In this document: positions 27,863 through 36,050 of the stretch, piece by piece
Layout: every line of letters begins with the position of its first letter
Numbering within the stretch: position 1 is the stretch's first letter
Assembly (NCBI RefSeq): GCF_013371465.1
Contig: NZ_JABWDU010000003.1
Location: 62,001-126,000, forward strand
DNA from: Ensifer oleiphilus
GTDB taxonomy: Bacteria; Pseudomonadota; Alphaproteobacteria; Rhizobiales; Rhizobiaceae
Direction of reading: 5' to 3'
Length of the DNA stretch: 64,000 nucleotides
Notes under the pieces: generated by a model
Database searches by the model: none
What the model saw: only the letters and a program-made list of their open reading frames with translations
Told to the model about the DNA's origin: nothing
Program-made: the position numbers and the translations under genes

Positions 27863-28660
27863 CTACGCCCGCTCCAGATCCGACAAGAATGCGCTCAGCT
27901 CCGCCTGGTCGATCCCGACGAGATGGCCCTTCTCCGGATAGACCCCGGACCGCACGTCTTCTGCAAACTCCGAGTAAGCGGCAATGCGTTCGCGTTGCAA
28001 GCGCTCATGTTCGGCGGCAAAGTTGCGGTAGATTTTGGCGTGGCGAGGAACGTGGCCACGGTTGGCGCCAAGCACATCATCACTGAAGAGGTATTGCGCG
28101 TCGCAGCCCGTACCCGCGCCCATAGACAGCATCAGCATCGACGTCTTGGCGCTGATGGCCGCGGCGACCTCGCCCGGCACCACTTCGATCTCGGCAGCAA
28201 AGGCACCTGCTTCCTCCAGCGCCTTGACCTGCCGCCAGATTTCGAGCGCACTGGCTGCAGTCTTGCCCACCGCACGAAACCCACCGGTCCAGGTGGCCTT
28301 GGAGGGAATGAGGCCGACATGGCCGCAGACCGGAATGCCCTCGTCGCGCATGCGGCGGACGGTTGAGAGGCTGGCGGCACAATAGACGGCGTCGCCTCCC
28401 GCCTTCAGCGCCTTGAACGCGGCGCGGATGTACTCGTCAGCGGTGACGAGTTCGCCATATTCGAGGCCGGGAAAGGCAAAGCAGGTGGGCGCGACTTCGC
28501 GAAACTCCGGACCGAGGAGGGACGGCGGCACGGAGACGAGGTCGATACCAGCCGCTTCGGCCGCTTCGGCCTCCTCAAGCGTTTCCACTCGCAGCATCGT
28601 CAACTGTCTCTTGCCCTTGATCGACAGGAGATCGGCAACGGTCGGGCGGCGGTTTCGCAT
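27863..28660 (-). CDS. Divergent PanB-like (ketopantoate hydroxymethyltransferase family) protein
   Basis: A 265-residue TIM-barrel protein of the PanB family, clearest in the C-terminal half: VCGHVGLIPSKATWTGGF, EIEVVP (the position of the catalytic Glu181 of E. coli PanB), MGAGTGCD, NRGHVPRHAKIYRNF and SGVYPEKGH. In the N-terminal half, the E. coli metal and substrate ligands Asp45 (VGDSLG), Asp84 (LLADLPF) and Glu114 (VKIEGG) align with VSVPPSLLG, CFAFPGLEYG and VYCAAS, so all three appear lost. It is therefore unlikely to be the housekeeping pantothenate enzyme. It lies 52 bases after the mocF-like gene in the same direction, in a locus predicted to release a one-carbon unit. A role with methylene-tetrahydrofolate or a related aldolase reaction is possible but unproven. 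The start has a GGAG site. Confidence 0.7.
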   Translation of the reverse strand: MRNRRPTVADLLSIKGKRQLTMLRVETLEEAEAAEAAGIDLVSVPPSLLGPEFREVAPTCFAFPGLEYGELVTADEYIRAAFKALKAGGDAVYCAASLSTVRRMRDEGIPVCGHVGLIPSKATWTGGFRAVGKTAASALEIWRQVKALEEAGAFAAEIEVVPGEVAAAISAKTSMLMLSMGAGTGCDAQYLFSDDVLGANRGHVPRHAKIYRNFAAEHERLQRERIAAYSEFAEDVRSGVYPEKGHLVGIDQAELSAFLSDLERA

Positions 28661-28712
28661 CGGAATCTCCGGATATCGGTTATTGTTATGAAAGAGGGAA
28701 CTGCATCGCGCC

Positions 28713-29951
28713 TCAGGCGGCGAGCAGAGCCTTCAGCTTGGTTTCGGTCGAGCGTAGCGCCTGCGGACTTGGCCGCTTGCCGGCAGCAATCAGCATCTCG
28801 GCAAGACGGATATCGCGCGCAATGGCGTTTCCTTTCCCGATGCCGCTGGCGCTGATCAGCCGGCCGCTGGCGTCGAGATGGAAGAGAATGAAGGCACCGT
28901 CGCCAAGGTCGCGCCGCACCGTCGTTGCCGCCCCTTCGGCAAGGCCTGCAATCTGCAGGGTGAGATCGTATTGATCCGACCAGAACCACGGCACGCTGGC
29001 GATCGGCTCGGCTGCCCCCAAAAGATTGGCGGCGGCGAGCGTTCCCTGATCCTGCGCGTTGCGCCAGGCCTCAAGCCGTATGCGCCGGCCGCCATAATGC
29101 CCGAGCGGAAAGGAGCAGCAATCGCCGGCTGCAAAAATGTTGGGGTCGGAGGTGCAAAGCGTCTCGTCGACGGCAATGCCATTGTCTACGAAAAGGCCCG
29201 CAGCCTCGGCCAAGGCCGTATTCGGCACGGCGCCGATGCCGACGACGACCAGGTCGGCTTCAAGCAAGCCTCCATCGCCAAGATCGATTTTCGCCCTCTC
29301 CTCACCGGCCTCAATGCCAAGGATCCTGACGTTGCAGCGGATATCGACGCCCTCCAGCCGATGCCGCTCGGCAACGACTGTGGCGATTTCTTCGGGCACG
29401 CCACGGGAAAGCACGCGTGGCAACCCCTCGAGAAGAACAACATCAGCGCCACGCTTGCGGGCGGTCGCCGCAAGTTCCAGGCCGATGAAGCCTCCTCCAA
29501 TGATGGCGATCACCTTCCCGGGCGCGAGATGCAAACGGATGGCAGCAGCGTCGGCATGCGTACGGAGAACCCGGATCAACGGCGTTGCCTGAGGCTGACC
29601 TGGAAGGAGCCTGGGACGTGAACCGGTCGCGAGCAGCAGCCGGTCATAGGTAAGTTCTCGCCCGTCGGCGGTTCGCACCGTCTTGGCAGCTCGATCAATG
29701 GCCTCAACCGATGAGTCCGTCAGCACTTTGATACCCGCAGCCTGATATCGTTCAGCATCAGCGACAAATTTGGGATCCTGCGGATCAGCCAAGCCGTCTT
29801 TCGAAAGCGGTGGCCGCTCGTAGGGCAGATGCGGCTCGGCGCCAATGAGCGTGATCTCGGCCTCATAGCCCTTTTCCCGAAGGCCGAACGCCGCTCTTGC
29901 GCCACACTCACCCGCGCCGACGATGATAATTCTGTTCATGGGCCTGTTCAT
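28713..29951 (-). CDS. mocF: Ferredoxin reductase, MocF-like
   Basis: A 412-residue FAD- and NAD(P)H-dependent reductase of the rubredoxin/ferredoxin reductase type. The FAD motif is IIVGAGECGARAAFGL near the N-terminus, with LPYERPPLSK after it. The NAD motif IIGGGFIGLELAATA lies near residue 155 and the second FAD motif NIFAAGDC near residue 276; a Reductase_C region closes the protein. It passes electrons from NAD(P)H to the adjacent Rieske ferredoxin. The order oxygenase-ferredoxin-reductase matches mocDEF of rhizobial rhizopine catabolism, hence the symbol, but the substrate of this system is inferred. The ATG at 29951 has a GGGAGAGG site. Confidence 0.8.
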   Translation of the reverse strand: MNRPMNRIIIVGAGECGARAAFGLREKGYEAEITLIGAEPHLPYERPPLSKDGLADPQDPKFVADAERYQAAGIKVLTDSSVEAIDRAAKTVRTADGRELTYDRLLLATGSRPRLLPGQPQATPLIRVLRTHADAAAIRLHLAPGKVIAIIGGGFIGLELAATARKRGADVVLLEGLPRVLSRGVPEEIATVVAERHRLEGVDIRCNVRILGIEAGEERAKIDLGDGGLLEADLVVVGIGAVPNTALAEAAGLFVDNGIAVDETLCTSDPNIFAAGDCCSFPLGHYGGRRIRLEAWRNAQDQGTLAAANLLGAAEPIASVPWFWSDQYDLTLQIAGLAEGAATTVRRDLGDGAFILFHLDASGRLISASGIGKGNAIARDIRLAEMLIAAGKRPSPQALRSTETKLKALLAA

Positions 29952-29993
29952 GTGCCTCTCCCAATTTTCGCGTCCGCCGCCGTCAGCGCCCGC

Positions 29994-30311
29994 TCAAGCG
30001 ACGGCTATGAAAACGCTGCCCGCCTCGACCTTGACCGGATAGGTCTTCAGGTTGACGCAGACGGGGGCGCCCTTGGCCTGGCCGGTCTTGTAGTTGAAAC
30101 GACCGTTGTGTTTGGGGCATTCGATGATGTCGTCCATCACCAGGCCGTCGGCGAGGTGGATATGCTCGTGGGTGCAGAGCCCGTCGGTCGCGAAATACTC
30201 GTCGTCGGGGCTGCGATAGACGGCAAAGGTACGTCCGTCATGGTCGAAGCGGATCACGTCCTCCTCGTCGATCTCATCGGCCGCGCAGACCTCGATCCAG
30301 TTGCCGCTCAT
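29994..30311 (-). CDS. mocE: Rieske [2Fe-2S] ferredoxin, MocE-like
   Basis: A 105-residue small Rieske protein. The cluster ligands are in CTHEH (about residues 46-50) and CPKHNGRF (about residues 65-72), that is C-x-H-x16-17-C-x2-H. It has no signal peptide, so it is a soluble cytoplasmic electron carrier between the reductase (43 bases downstream) and the membrane oxygenase (gap 36 bases upstream). Size and sequence agree with ferredoxins of oxygenase systems such as MocE. The ribosome-binding site GGAGGAAAG is strong. Confidence 0.88.
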   Translation of the reverse strand: MSGNWIEVCAADEIDEEDVIRFDHDGRTFAVYRSPDDEYFATDGLCTHEHIHLADGLVMDDIIECPKHNGRFNYKTGQAKGAPVCVNLKTYPVKVEAGSVFIAVA

Positions 30312-30347
30312 GGTCTTTCCTCCAATGTTGGTTGTTTGCTGGTCTGC

Positions 30348-31439
30348 CTATTCGGCGGCATGCACCAGTTCGTCACTGTGAAACTCTTCGCGATAGGGTT
30401 TTGCCGTCGGCGGCAGCTGCCGCTTCAGGAAATAATCCTCATTCCTCAGTTGCCGAAGGAAGGCCGGGATCATCTCGCGATAGCCGTGGAGCATGGATGG
30501 GTTCGGCTCCGGCAGGTCATGTTTGATCATTTCGTGGAGCCGCGGCAGCGCGTGGTAGGGCACCATCGGGAACATGTGATGTTCGACGTGGTAGTTCATG
30601 TTCCAGTAGATGAAGCGGCTGATCGGGTTCATGTAGACCGTGCGGCTGTTCAGCCGGTGGTCCGTGACGTTGTCGGCGAGCCCGCCATGCTGCAGCAGGC
30701 CCGTCAGCACGTGGTGCCAAGCACCATAGAGGCGTGGCAAGCCGATCAACATCAAGGGCAGGATCGAGCCGAGATAAAAGGACAGGCCGATTGTAACGAG
30801 ATAGATCGCAAACCAGATCCGCGCGACGCGGATCGCCTTCGACTGCTCCATTTCCGGGATGAAAGTCTTCTCGGCAGCACTGATGACTCCGAAGGCATTG
30901 CGGACCATGTCGACCACCGCATGCCAGACATCGAGAATGCCGAAGAAATTCAGCACCAGCCGAAGCAGATCCGGTGGCCGCATGACGGCGATTTCCGGGT
31001 CCCGGCCGACGATAACAGTGTCGGTATGATGCCGGGTATGGCTCCAGCGCCAGGTCACCGGATTGCGCATGATCATGAAACAGGCGACCTGGTAGACGAC
31101 GTCGTTCATCCACATCGTCTTGAAAGCCGTGCCATGACCGCACTCGTGCCAGCGGCTGTCCGAAGCCGAGCCATAAAGAACGCCGTAAGCGAGAAAGAAG
31201 GGAACAGCCAGCCAGCTGCCCCAGAAATAGACGCCGAGGCCGCCGAAGAGAATGAGACTGCCGAACCAGATGGCGGTATCACGAATGGCCGGCCCATCCT
31301 CACGCTTCATCAGTTCCTTCATCTGCTTGCGCGGGATGTCGGTGTGATACCACTCCGCCGCCGATAGCCCGTTGGCGACGGCCGCTTGAGCGTCGCGCCC
31401 AAGCAGGCTGTAATCACGCTTCGTCGGAACGATCGTCAT
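30348..31439 (-). CDS. mocD: Membrane fatty-acid-desaturase-type oxygenase, MocD-like
   Basis: A 363-residue integral membrane di-iron enzyme. The three histidine boxes are HECGHGTAF (about residues 103-111), HTRHHTDT (about 139-146) and HVEHHMFPM (about 306-314), with membrane segments around GSLILFGGLGVYFWGSW and AIYLVTIGLSFYLGS. With the Rieske ferredoxin and reductase downstream it makes a complete three-component oxygenase. The closest named relative by layout is MocD of the rhizopine (3-O-methyl-scyllo-inosamine) pathway, where it is proposed to remove the O-methyl group; this is inference here. The start at 31439 (GGAGGAGAAA site) is chosen over 31457. It is divergent from the LacI-type regulator gene. 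Confidence 0.8.
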   Translation of the reverse strand: MTIVPTKRDYSLLGRDAQAAVANGLSAAEWYHTDIPRKQMKELMKREDGPAIRDTAIWFGSLILFGGLGVYFWGSWLAVPFFLAYGVLYGSASDSRWHECGHGTAFKTMWMNDVVYQVACFMIMRNPVTWRWSHTRHHTDTVIVGRDPEIAVMRPPDLLRLVLNFFGILDVWHAVVDMVRNAFGVISAAEKTFIPEMEQSKAIRVARIWFAIYLVTIGLSFYLGSILPLMLIGLPRLYGAWHHVLTGLLQHGGLADNVTDHRLNSRTVYMNPISRFIYWNMNYHVEHHMFPMVPYHALPRLHEMIKHDLPEPNPSMLHGYREMIPAFLRQLRNEDYFLKRQLPPTAKPYREEFHSDELVHAAE

Positions 31440-31478
31440 CGTTTTCTCCTCCCGCAATCGGCCGCATCTCGCCGGCCA

Positions 31479-31586
31479 TTCCTCATCTCATGGAACTGAC
31501 GATAGGTTGACTTTTGCAAGCCTTCAATGCAGTGATGATATATTCTCTCAAATACCATCAGATCTTGCATTTCATGAATGATGGAA
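31479..31586. promoter_or_regulatory. Divergent mocD/lacI-type intergenic region with two weak inverted repeats
   Basis: Two 17-base inverted repeats of the form TTYC-N9-GGAA lie here: TTCCTCATCTCATGGAA at 31479-31495 and TTTCATGAATGATGGAA at 31570-31586. The latter is just before the regulator's ribosome-binding site. They are less perfect than, and arranged differently from, the palindromes in front of mocC and the binding-protein gene, so they are only candidate operators. Confidence 0.3.
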
Positions 31587-31604
31587 TCATTTCAGGGGTG
31601 TTCC

Positions 31605-32636
31605 ATGAGCAACCGACCGACAATCGCCGATCTCGCCCGCGCCGCAGGCGTCAGCGTTGCCACCGTGGACCGCGTTCTCAACGGCCGACATCCGGTACGC
31701 GAGGAGACGGCCCGCCGGGTCTATGACGCCGCCAAGGGGATCGGCTATCACGCAGTCGGCCTGCTGCGTCAGCGCGTCTTTGAGGATCTGCCGCAATACC
31801 GCCTCGGCTTCCTGCTGCAAAAACCGCAGCAGGCTTTTTATCAGTTTGTCGCCAAGGAGATGGAGAACGCAGCCCTTGCGCTTTCAACCGTCCGTGCGGT
31901 GCCACAAGTGGAATTTGTCGCCAACTCGACACCGACAGGCATCACCGAGAAACTGCGAGCAATGGCCGCCCGCAATCAGGCTATTGCGCTTGTGGCGCCG
32001 GATTATCCTGCGGTGACAACTGTCGTCGAAGAATTGAAGGAGCGCGGGATTCCGATCTTCTCGCTACTTTCGGATTTTGCCGCCGGCGTGCGTGAAGGCT
32101 ATGTCGGCTTGAACAATCACAAGGTCGGCAGGACTGCCGCCTGGATGATTGCCAAGGCAGCGAAGCGTCCCGGCAAGGTCGCAGCATTCGTCGGCAGCCA
32201 TCGGTTTCTCGGCCACGAATTGCGCGAAATCGGCTTCCGCTCCTATTTCCGCGAGCACGCCCCCGACTTCGAAGTGCTCGACACGATGGTCAATCTCGAT
32301 ACGGCCGAAATCACCCACGAAGCGACACTCAATCTGTTGCAGCGTCACCCGGATCTGACCGGCTTCTACGTCTGCGGCGGCGGAATGGAAGGCGCGATCT
32401 CGGCGATCCGCGAGGAAAAGCTCGAAGGCAAGCTGATCGCCGTCGTCAACGAGTTGACCCCGGAATCGCGAGCCGCCCTCGCCGACGATGTCGTGACACT
32501 CGCGATCTCGACGCCGACCGCAGCCTTGGCCCGGGAGACGATCAATCTGATGATACAGGCGATCGACAAGGGGCCGACAGGTGCGCCCGGACAGACCTTC
32601 CTGCCGTTTGATCTTTTCACGCCGGAGAACATCTGA
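31605..32636 (+). CDS. LacI-family transcriptional regulator of the moc-like locus
   Basis: A 343-residue LacI/PurR-type repressor. The helix-turn-helix is TIADLARAAGVSVATVDRVL (residues 6-25) with the hinge GRHPVREETARRV after it. A periplasmic-binding-protein-like effector domain follows (about 65-330; YRLGFLLQKP, EGYVGLNNHKVGRTAAW, FYVCGGGMEGA), close to the sugar/polyol-binding subgroup. It is divergent from mocD and upstream of the mocC and ABC genes, so it probably controls both arms in response to the imported compound. The ATG at 31605 (AGGGG site) is used; an in-frame ATG at 31578 would add nine unrelated residues. Confidence 0.9.
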   Translation: MSNRPTIADLARAAGVSVATVDRVLNGRHPVREETARRVYDAAKGIGYHAVGLLRQRVFEDLPQYRLGFLLQKPQQAFYQFVAKEMENAALALSTVRAVPQVEFVANSTPTGITEKLRAMAARNQAIALVAPDYPAVTTVVEELKERGIPIFSLLSDFAAGVREGYVGLNNHKVGRTAAWMIAKAAKRPGKVAAFVGSHRFLGHELREIGFRSYFREHAPDFEVLDTMVNLDTAEITHEATLNLLQRHPDLTGFYVCGGGMEGAISAIREEKLEGKLIAVVNELTPESRAALADDVVTLAISTPTAALARETINLMIQAIDKGPTGAPGQTFLPFDLFTPENI

Positions 32637-32663
32637 CGGCGAATAGACAAACTGAAGAAAAAG

Positions 32664-33713
32664 TTAGCCTTTCGATTTATTTGCGGCGATTTCCTCGATC
32701 AAATAATCAATTGCCTGTAGCGGCTCCAGGACTTTCCACGACTTTGGATGGCGATAAACGGGGTAAAGACTGAAAGCTGCGAATGTTAGCTGATCGACTG
32801 TAGGGCGTGCGGTTGCCCGCCGCGCATGCGCCGCTTGCGCTCGATCCTCCACGCGGTCGTCTGTCAGCCCCCAACCTGCATAGAACGGCGTTGCATAACA
32901 ACGGACGGGAAGGCCCCGCAAAAGCGCGTCGAAGCCCATTTGGCTGGAGACAGTCCAGACTTCATCCACGACGGCTAGGATTGCGGCCGCAGAGACCTTG
33001 TCGGCCATCAGGGTCACGCCTGGCAATTTCGATGCCCGCTCGGTCATGTAGCCCTTGCGGTGACCGGCGATAACGTCTGGATGCGTGCGAACGATGACTT
33101 GGCCACCACTTGCAATCGCGTCGTCCAACATTTTGTCAAAGGCCGAAGCCGAACCCAGCGCCTTCTCGACGGAAACATCGCCAAAAACCTGATCGACGAG
33201 CAGGAGCCTGCGCCGTGTCGACGGGTCGAGACGAGGCTCGCTGTGAGGGAGATTGTTGTATTTCGACAGCCTATGCTCGACCAGCGCCTCACGGATCGGT
33301 GCACCGATGTCATGCGCAAGGCCGCCCGCTGCATCGCGGATCAGCAATTCCAATCGTGAGGCGCGAGCAGCATCGACCGGCAGCGCCTTGTCATCGACGA
33401 CAATCGAGATCGGAATACTTCCATCCTTACCGAGACCAACGGAGCGCAGGAAACCGTCCTCGAGATGCCAATGCGGTAGCTTGCGCAATCGCGCAATTCG
33501 CATTGCAGTCTTTGCCGGCAACCGGCCACCCCATGAGACGATACCGTCGAGCCCAGGCGCAAGCGTCGAACGAAGCCGCGCCTCGCCGAAATACCGGCCC
33601 AGCCAGGGAAAAGCCTTGTGCACGAAGTAAGTCGCTCCGAGCCTTGCTCCCCATTTCGGGTGCCAAGGGCGGGCTTGCATCACGGCAAGCGTTGAATTGT
33701 CGAGCACGTCCAT
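32664..33713 (-). CDS. KpsC-like capsular polysaccharide biosynthesis protein
   Basis: A 349-residue protein of the capsule synthesis family that contains the beta-Kdo transferases KpsC and KpsS. Diagnostic segments are HLEDGFLRSVGLG (about residues 61-73; KpsC-type), VIVRTHPDVIAGHRKGY, and VDEVWTVSSQMGFDALLRGLPVRCYATPFYAGWGLT near the C-terminus (first 20 residues VDEVWTVSSQMGFDALLRGL). It has one module, where KpsC has two, so it resembles the short rhizobial relatives such as RkpJ or one KpsC half. It is expected to help make the Kdo linker or modify a K-antigen in the cytoplasm. The frame continues to 33965, but the added residues have no family resemblance; the ATG at 33713 is preferred although its ribosome-binding site is weak. 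It sits oddly within the moc-like locus, convergent with the regulator gene. Confidence 0.75.
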   Translation of the reverse strand: MDVLDNSTLAVMQARPWHPKWGARLGATYFVHKAFPWLGRYFGEARLRSTLAPGLDGIVSWGGRLPAKTAMRIARLRKLPHWHLEDGFLRSVGLGKDGSIPISIVVDDKALPVDAARASRLELLIRDAAGGLAHDIGAPIREALVEHRLSKYNNLPHSEPRLDPSTRRRLLLVDQVFGDVSVEKALGSASAFDKMLDDAIASGGQVIVRTHPDVIAGHRKGYMTERASKLPGVTLMADKVSAAAILAVVDEVWTVSSQMGFDALLRGLPVRCYATPFYAGWGLTDDRVEDRAQAAHARRATARPTVDQLTFAAFSLYPVYRHPKSWKVLEPLQAIDYLIEEIAANKSKG

Positions 33714-33990
33714 TTTTTCACTCGGCCATCGCGGTGGATTGCGCCAAGAACCACCTTGCAAAGGCAAATGCAAACCGAACTTTCGACGTGATCGCCGTTT
33801 GACGGTAGCTTTGTTGCTCCCATGGCCGATGAGCGCAAGACCAAGCCTGATTGAGCGCGAACACGGCATGCCGGCGCAACTGCCATGAAGTTGATTGAAT
33901 CCCATCATTGACGATCGACAATCTTGCAGCGATGCAAGTGCTTTGACGGCGCGTTTGCTCGCCACCTCCTAGCCATCGGCGTTTTGTAAC

Positions 33991-34030
33991 GCTAGCAATA
34001 AATGGAATGAACGTTCCATTTATTGCTAGC
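33991..34030. promoter_or_regulatory. 40-bp palindrome, probable operator of mocC
   Basis: Perfect 17-bp arms GCTAGCAATAAATGGAA (33991-34007) and TTCCATTTATTGCTAGC (34014-34030) surround the six bases TGAACG. The centre, ATGGAATGAACGTTCCAT, is a typical LacI-family operator shape and closely matches the site at 34945-34962. It lies 30 bases before the mocC start codon, so it would overlap the promoter or leader. The neighbouring LacI-type protein is the likely ligand. The palindrome is seen directly; the regulator pairing is inference. Confidence 0.75.
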
Positions 34031-34059
34031 AACAAACCGAACCTGGAGGAGACATTCCC

Positions 34060-34872
34060 GTGACCACCCTACCCTTCGCACTCAACCACATGACCACGCC
34101 CGCCCTGCCACTCGACGCATTCTTTGGCCTTGCGCGCTCGCTCGGCATGACGGCCGTCGAAATCCGCAACGATCTGACCGGTAACGCCATTCTCGACGGA
34201 ACGCCCGCCGCGGACGTGGCAACACTTGCGCGACGTCACGGCGTGACAATCATCTCCATCAACGCCCTTCAGCGCTTCAATGAATGGAACGAAATCCGCG
34301 CGACCGAAGCCGCCCACCTTATCTCCTATGCCAAGGATTGCGGTGCAAAGGCGCTCGTTCTTGTGCCTGTCAATGACGGCAGCGGCCAGGCCGATGGCGA
34401 GCGCCAGGCAAATCTGAAGCAGGCTCTTGTCGCACTGAAGCCGATGCTTGATGCCGCCGGAATCATGGGTCTTGTCGAGCCTCTCGGCTTCGAAATCTGC
34501 TCGCTTCGCTCCAAAACCGAGGCTGTCGACGCTATAGTGGCGATTGGCGGCGAGAGCAGCTTCCGTATCGTGCACGACACCTTCCACCACCATCTCGCTG
34601 GCGAAACGGCAATCTACCCTGAGATAACCGGCCTTGTGCATATCTCCGGCGTGACTGACCGCAACGTGGCGATCGCAGATCTGCGCGACTCGCACCGCGT
34701 TCTGGTCGACCAGAATGACACCCTCGACAATGTCGGTCAGATCAGGCGCCTGCTGGCGGCGGGTTATGCCGGTCCGTTCTCGTTCGAACCTTTTGCCGAT
34801 GAAGTCCACGGGCTTGTCGACCCCGTCAGCGCCCTCAAGGCCAGCATGGCTTACATCGAAGCCGGGCTCTGA
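34060..34872 (+). CDS. mocC: TIM-barrel sugar isomerase/epimerase of the IolI/MocC type
   Basis: A 270-residue AP-endonuclease-2 superfamily barrel. Segments matching Bacillus IolI (inosose isomerase) include ISINALQRFNEWN, VEPLGFE (metal Glu), IVHDTFHHHLAG (metal Asp), LVHISGV (metal His) and FSFEPF (metal Glu), so the divalent-metal site is complete. MocC of rhizopine catabolism belongs to the same family, and the setting next to a sugar ABC importer and a MocDEF-like oxygenase supports that name. A direct substrate cannot be read. It starts with GTG after a strong GGAGGAGA site and is the first gene of the plus-strand arm. Confidence 0.75.
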   Translation: MTTLPFALNHMTTPALPLDAFFGLARSLGMTAVEIRNDLTGNAILDGTPAADVATLARRHGVTIISINALQRFNEWNEIRATEAAHLISYAKDCGAKALVLVPVNDGSGQADGERQANLKQALVALKPMLDAAGIMGLVEPLGFEICSLRSKTEAVDAIVAIGGESSFRIVHDTFHHHLAGETAIYPEITGLVHISGVTDRNVAIADLRDSHRVLVDQNDTLDNVGQIRRLLAAGYAGPFSFEPFADEVHGLVDPVSALKASMAYIEAGL

Positions 34873-34944
34873 CCAGCGGCACCGATCGATCACTGGAAAA
34901 CGAAGCGAGACGCCGAAAGACACTCTTGACGGCGTCCGCATAAA

Positions 34945-34962
34945 ATGGAATACATATTCCGT
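34945..34962. promoter_or_regulatory. Second operator-like palindrome, upstream of the binding-protein gene
   Basis: The sequence ATGGAATACATATTCCGT matches the core of the 33991-34030 palindrome (ATGGAATGAACGTTCCAT) in both half-sites and spacing (GGAA-N6-TTCC), and its flanks are again AT-rich with GCA/TGC edges. It lies 148 bases upstream of the binding-protein start. It is a likely second site for the same LacI-type regulator and implies a separate promoter for the ABC genes. Confidence 0.65.
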
Positions 34963-35109
34963 AATTGCAAATCACTGGTTCTTTTATTCCGTTTTGATTG
35001 GGGCGTAGCGGGAGTGCCGCTTCCGATCAGGGACCGACGCAACCCGCTGTGGTCAGCGTTTCCGGCTGGAGAAGGTGTAGCCGGGCACCGAATGTGGAGG
35101 AGAAAGACA

Positions 35110-36039
35110 ATGAAAAAGTTCCTGCTGGGTACAGCCATGGCCGTGATGATGTCGACGGCGGCGCATGCCGAAACCATCGGCGTCTCGATGGCGCAGTTCG
35201 ACGACAACTTCCTGACGGTCCTGCGCAACGGCATGTCCGACTACGCAAAGACGCTCAATGGCGTCGACCTGCAGATCGAAGACGCACAGAACGACGTTTC
35301 GAAGCAGCAGAGCCAGATCCAGAACTTCATCGCCGCCGGCGTTACCGCCATCATCGTCAACCCTGTCGATACCGACGCAACGGCCGCCATGTCGAAGATC
35401 GCCGCCGACGCGGGTATTCCGCTCGTCTACGTCAACCGCGAACCTGTCAACGTCGACACGCTGCCGGAAAAGCAGGCTTTCGTCGCTTCGAACGAACAAG
35501 AATCCGGCACGCTGCAGACCCAGGAAATCTGCAAGATGCTGAACGGCAAGGGCAAGGCCGTCGTCATGATGGGCGAGCTCTCCAACCAGGCCGCCCGCAT
35601 GCGCACCAAGGACATCCATGACGTCTTGGCGACGGAAGCCTGCAAGGGCATCGAGATCGTCGAAGAGCAGACCGCCAACTGGTCGCGTACCCAAGGCTCC
35701 GACCTTGTGACCAACTGGCTTTCTGCCGGCCTGGAATTTGACGCCGTTATCTCCAACAACGACGAAATGGCGATCGGCGCGATCCAGGCGCTCAAAGCCG
35801 CTGGCCGTTCGATGGACAGCGTCGTCATCGGCGGTATCGATGCCACCCAGGACGCCCTTGCTGCGATGGCCGCCGGCGACCTCGACGTGACGGTGTTCCA
35901 GAACGCGGCCGGCCAGGGCAAGGGCTCGGTCGACGCAGCGCTCAAGCTCGCCAAGGGCGAAGCGATCGAGAAGAAGGTCTACATCCCCTTCGAACTCGTC
36001 ACCAAGGAAAACATGGCCAGCTATCAGGCGAAGAACTGA
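35110..36039 (+). CDS. mocB: Periplasmic sugar/rhizopine-type ABC binding protein, MocB-like
   Basis: A 309-residue class B (ribose/inositol type) binding protein. The start at 35110 follows a GGAGGAGAAA site and gives the Sec signal MKKFLLGTAMAVMMSTAAHA, cleaved before ETIG; a frame open from 34945 would bury it. The mature part begins IGVSMAQFDDNFLTVLRNGM, with the QNFIAAGVTAIIVNPVDTDA and AVISNNDEMAIGA segments of RbsB-like proteins. MocB, the rhizopine-binding protein, belongs to this family; the name rests on context. It captures the substrate for the transporter encoded just downstream. A GC-rich hairpin follows the stop. Confidence 0.78.
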   Translation: MKKFLLGTAMAVMMSTAAHAETIGVSMAQFDDNFLTVLRNGMSDYAKTLNGVDLQIEDAQNDVSKQQSQIQNFIAAGVTAIIVNPVDTDATAAMSKIAADAGIPLVYVNREPVNVDTLPEKQAFVASNEQESGTLQTQEICKMLNGKGKAVVMMGELSNQAARMRTKDIHDVLATEACKGIEIVEEQTANWSRTQGSDLVTNWLSAGLEFDAVISNNDEMAIGAIQALKAAGRSMDSVVIGGIDATQDALAAMAAGDLDVTVFQNAAGQGKGSVDAALKLAKGEAIEKKVYIPFELVTKENMASYQAKN

Positions 36040-36050
36040 TCGTTTGCGTC

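Noticed and set aside
29829-31367. A 512-codon plus-strand open frame opposite mocF, mocE and mocD
   Set aside because: It spans three well-identified genes in antisense, has a charged low-information translation and no ribosome-binding site.
33714-33965. N-terminal extension of the KpsC-like protein
   Set aside because: The extra 84 residues do not resemble the family and begin next to the mocC operator region; the ATG at 33713 gives the expected N-terminus.
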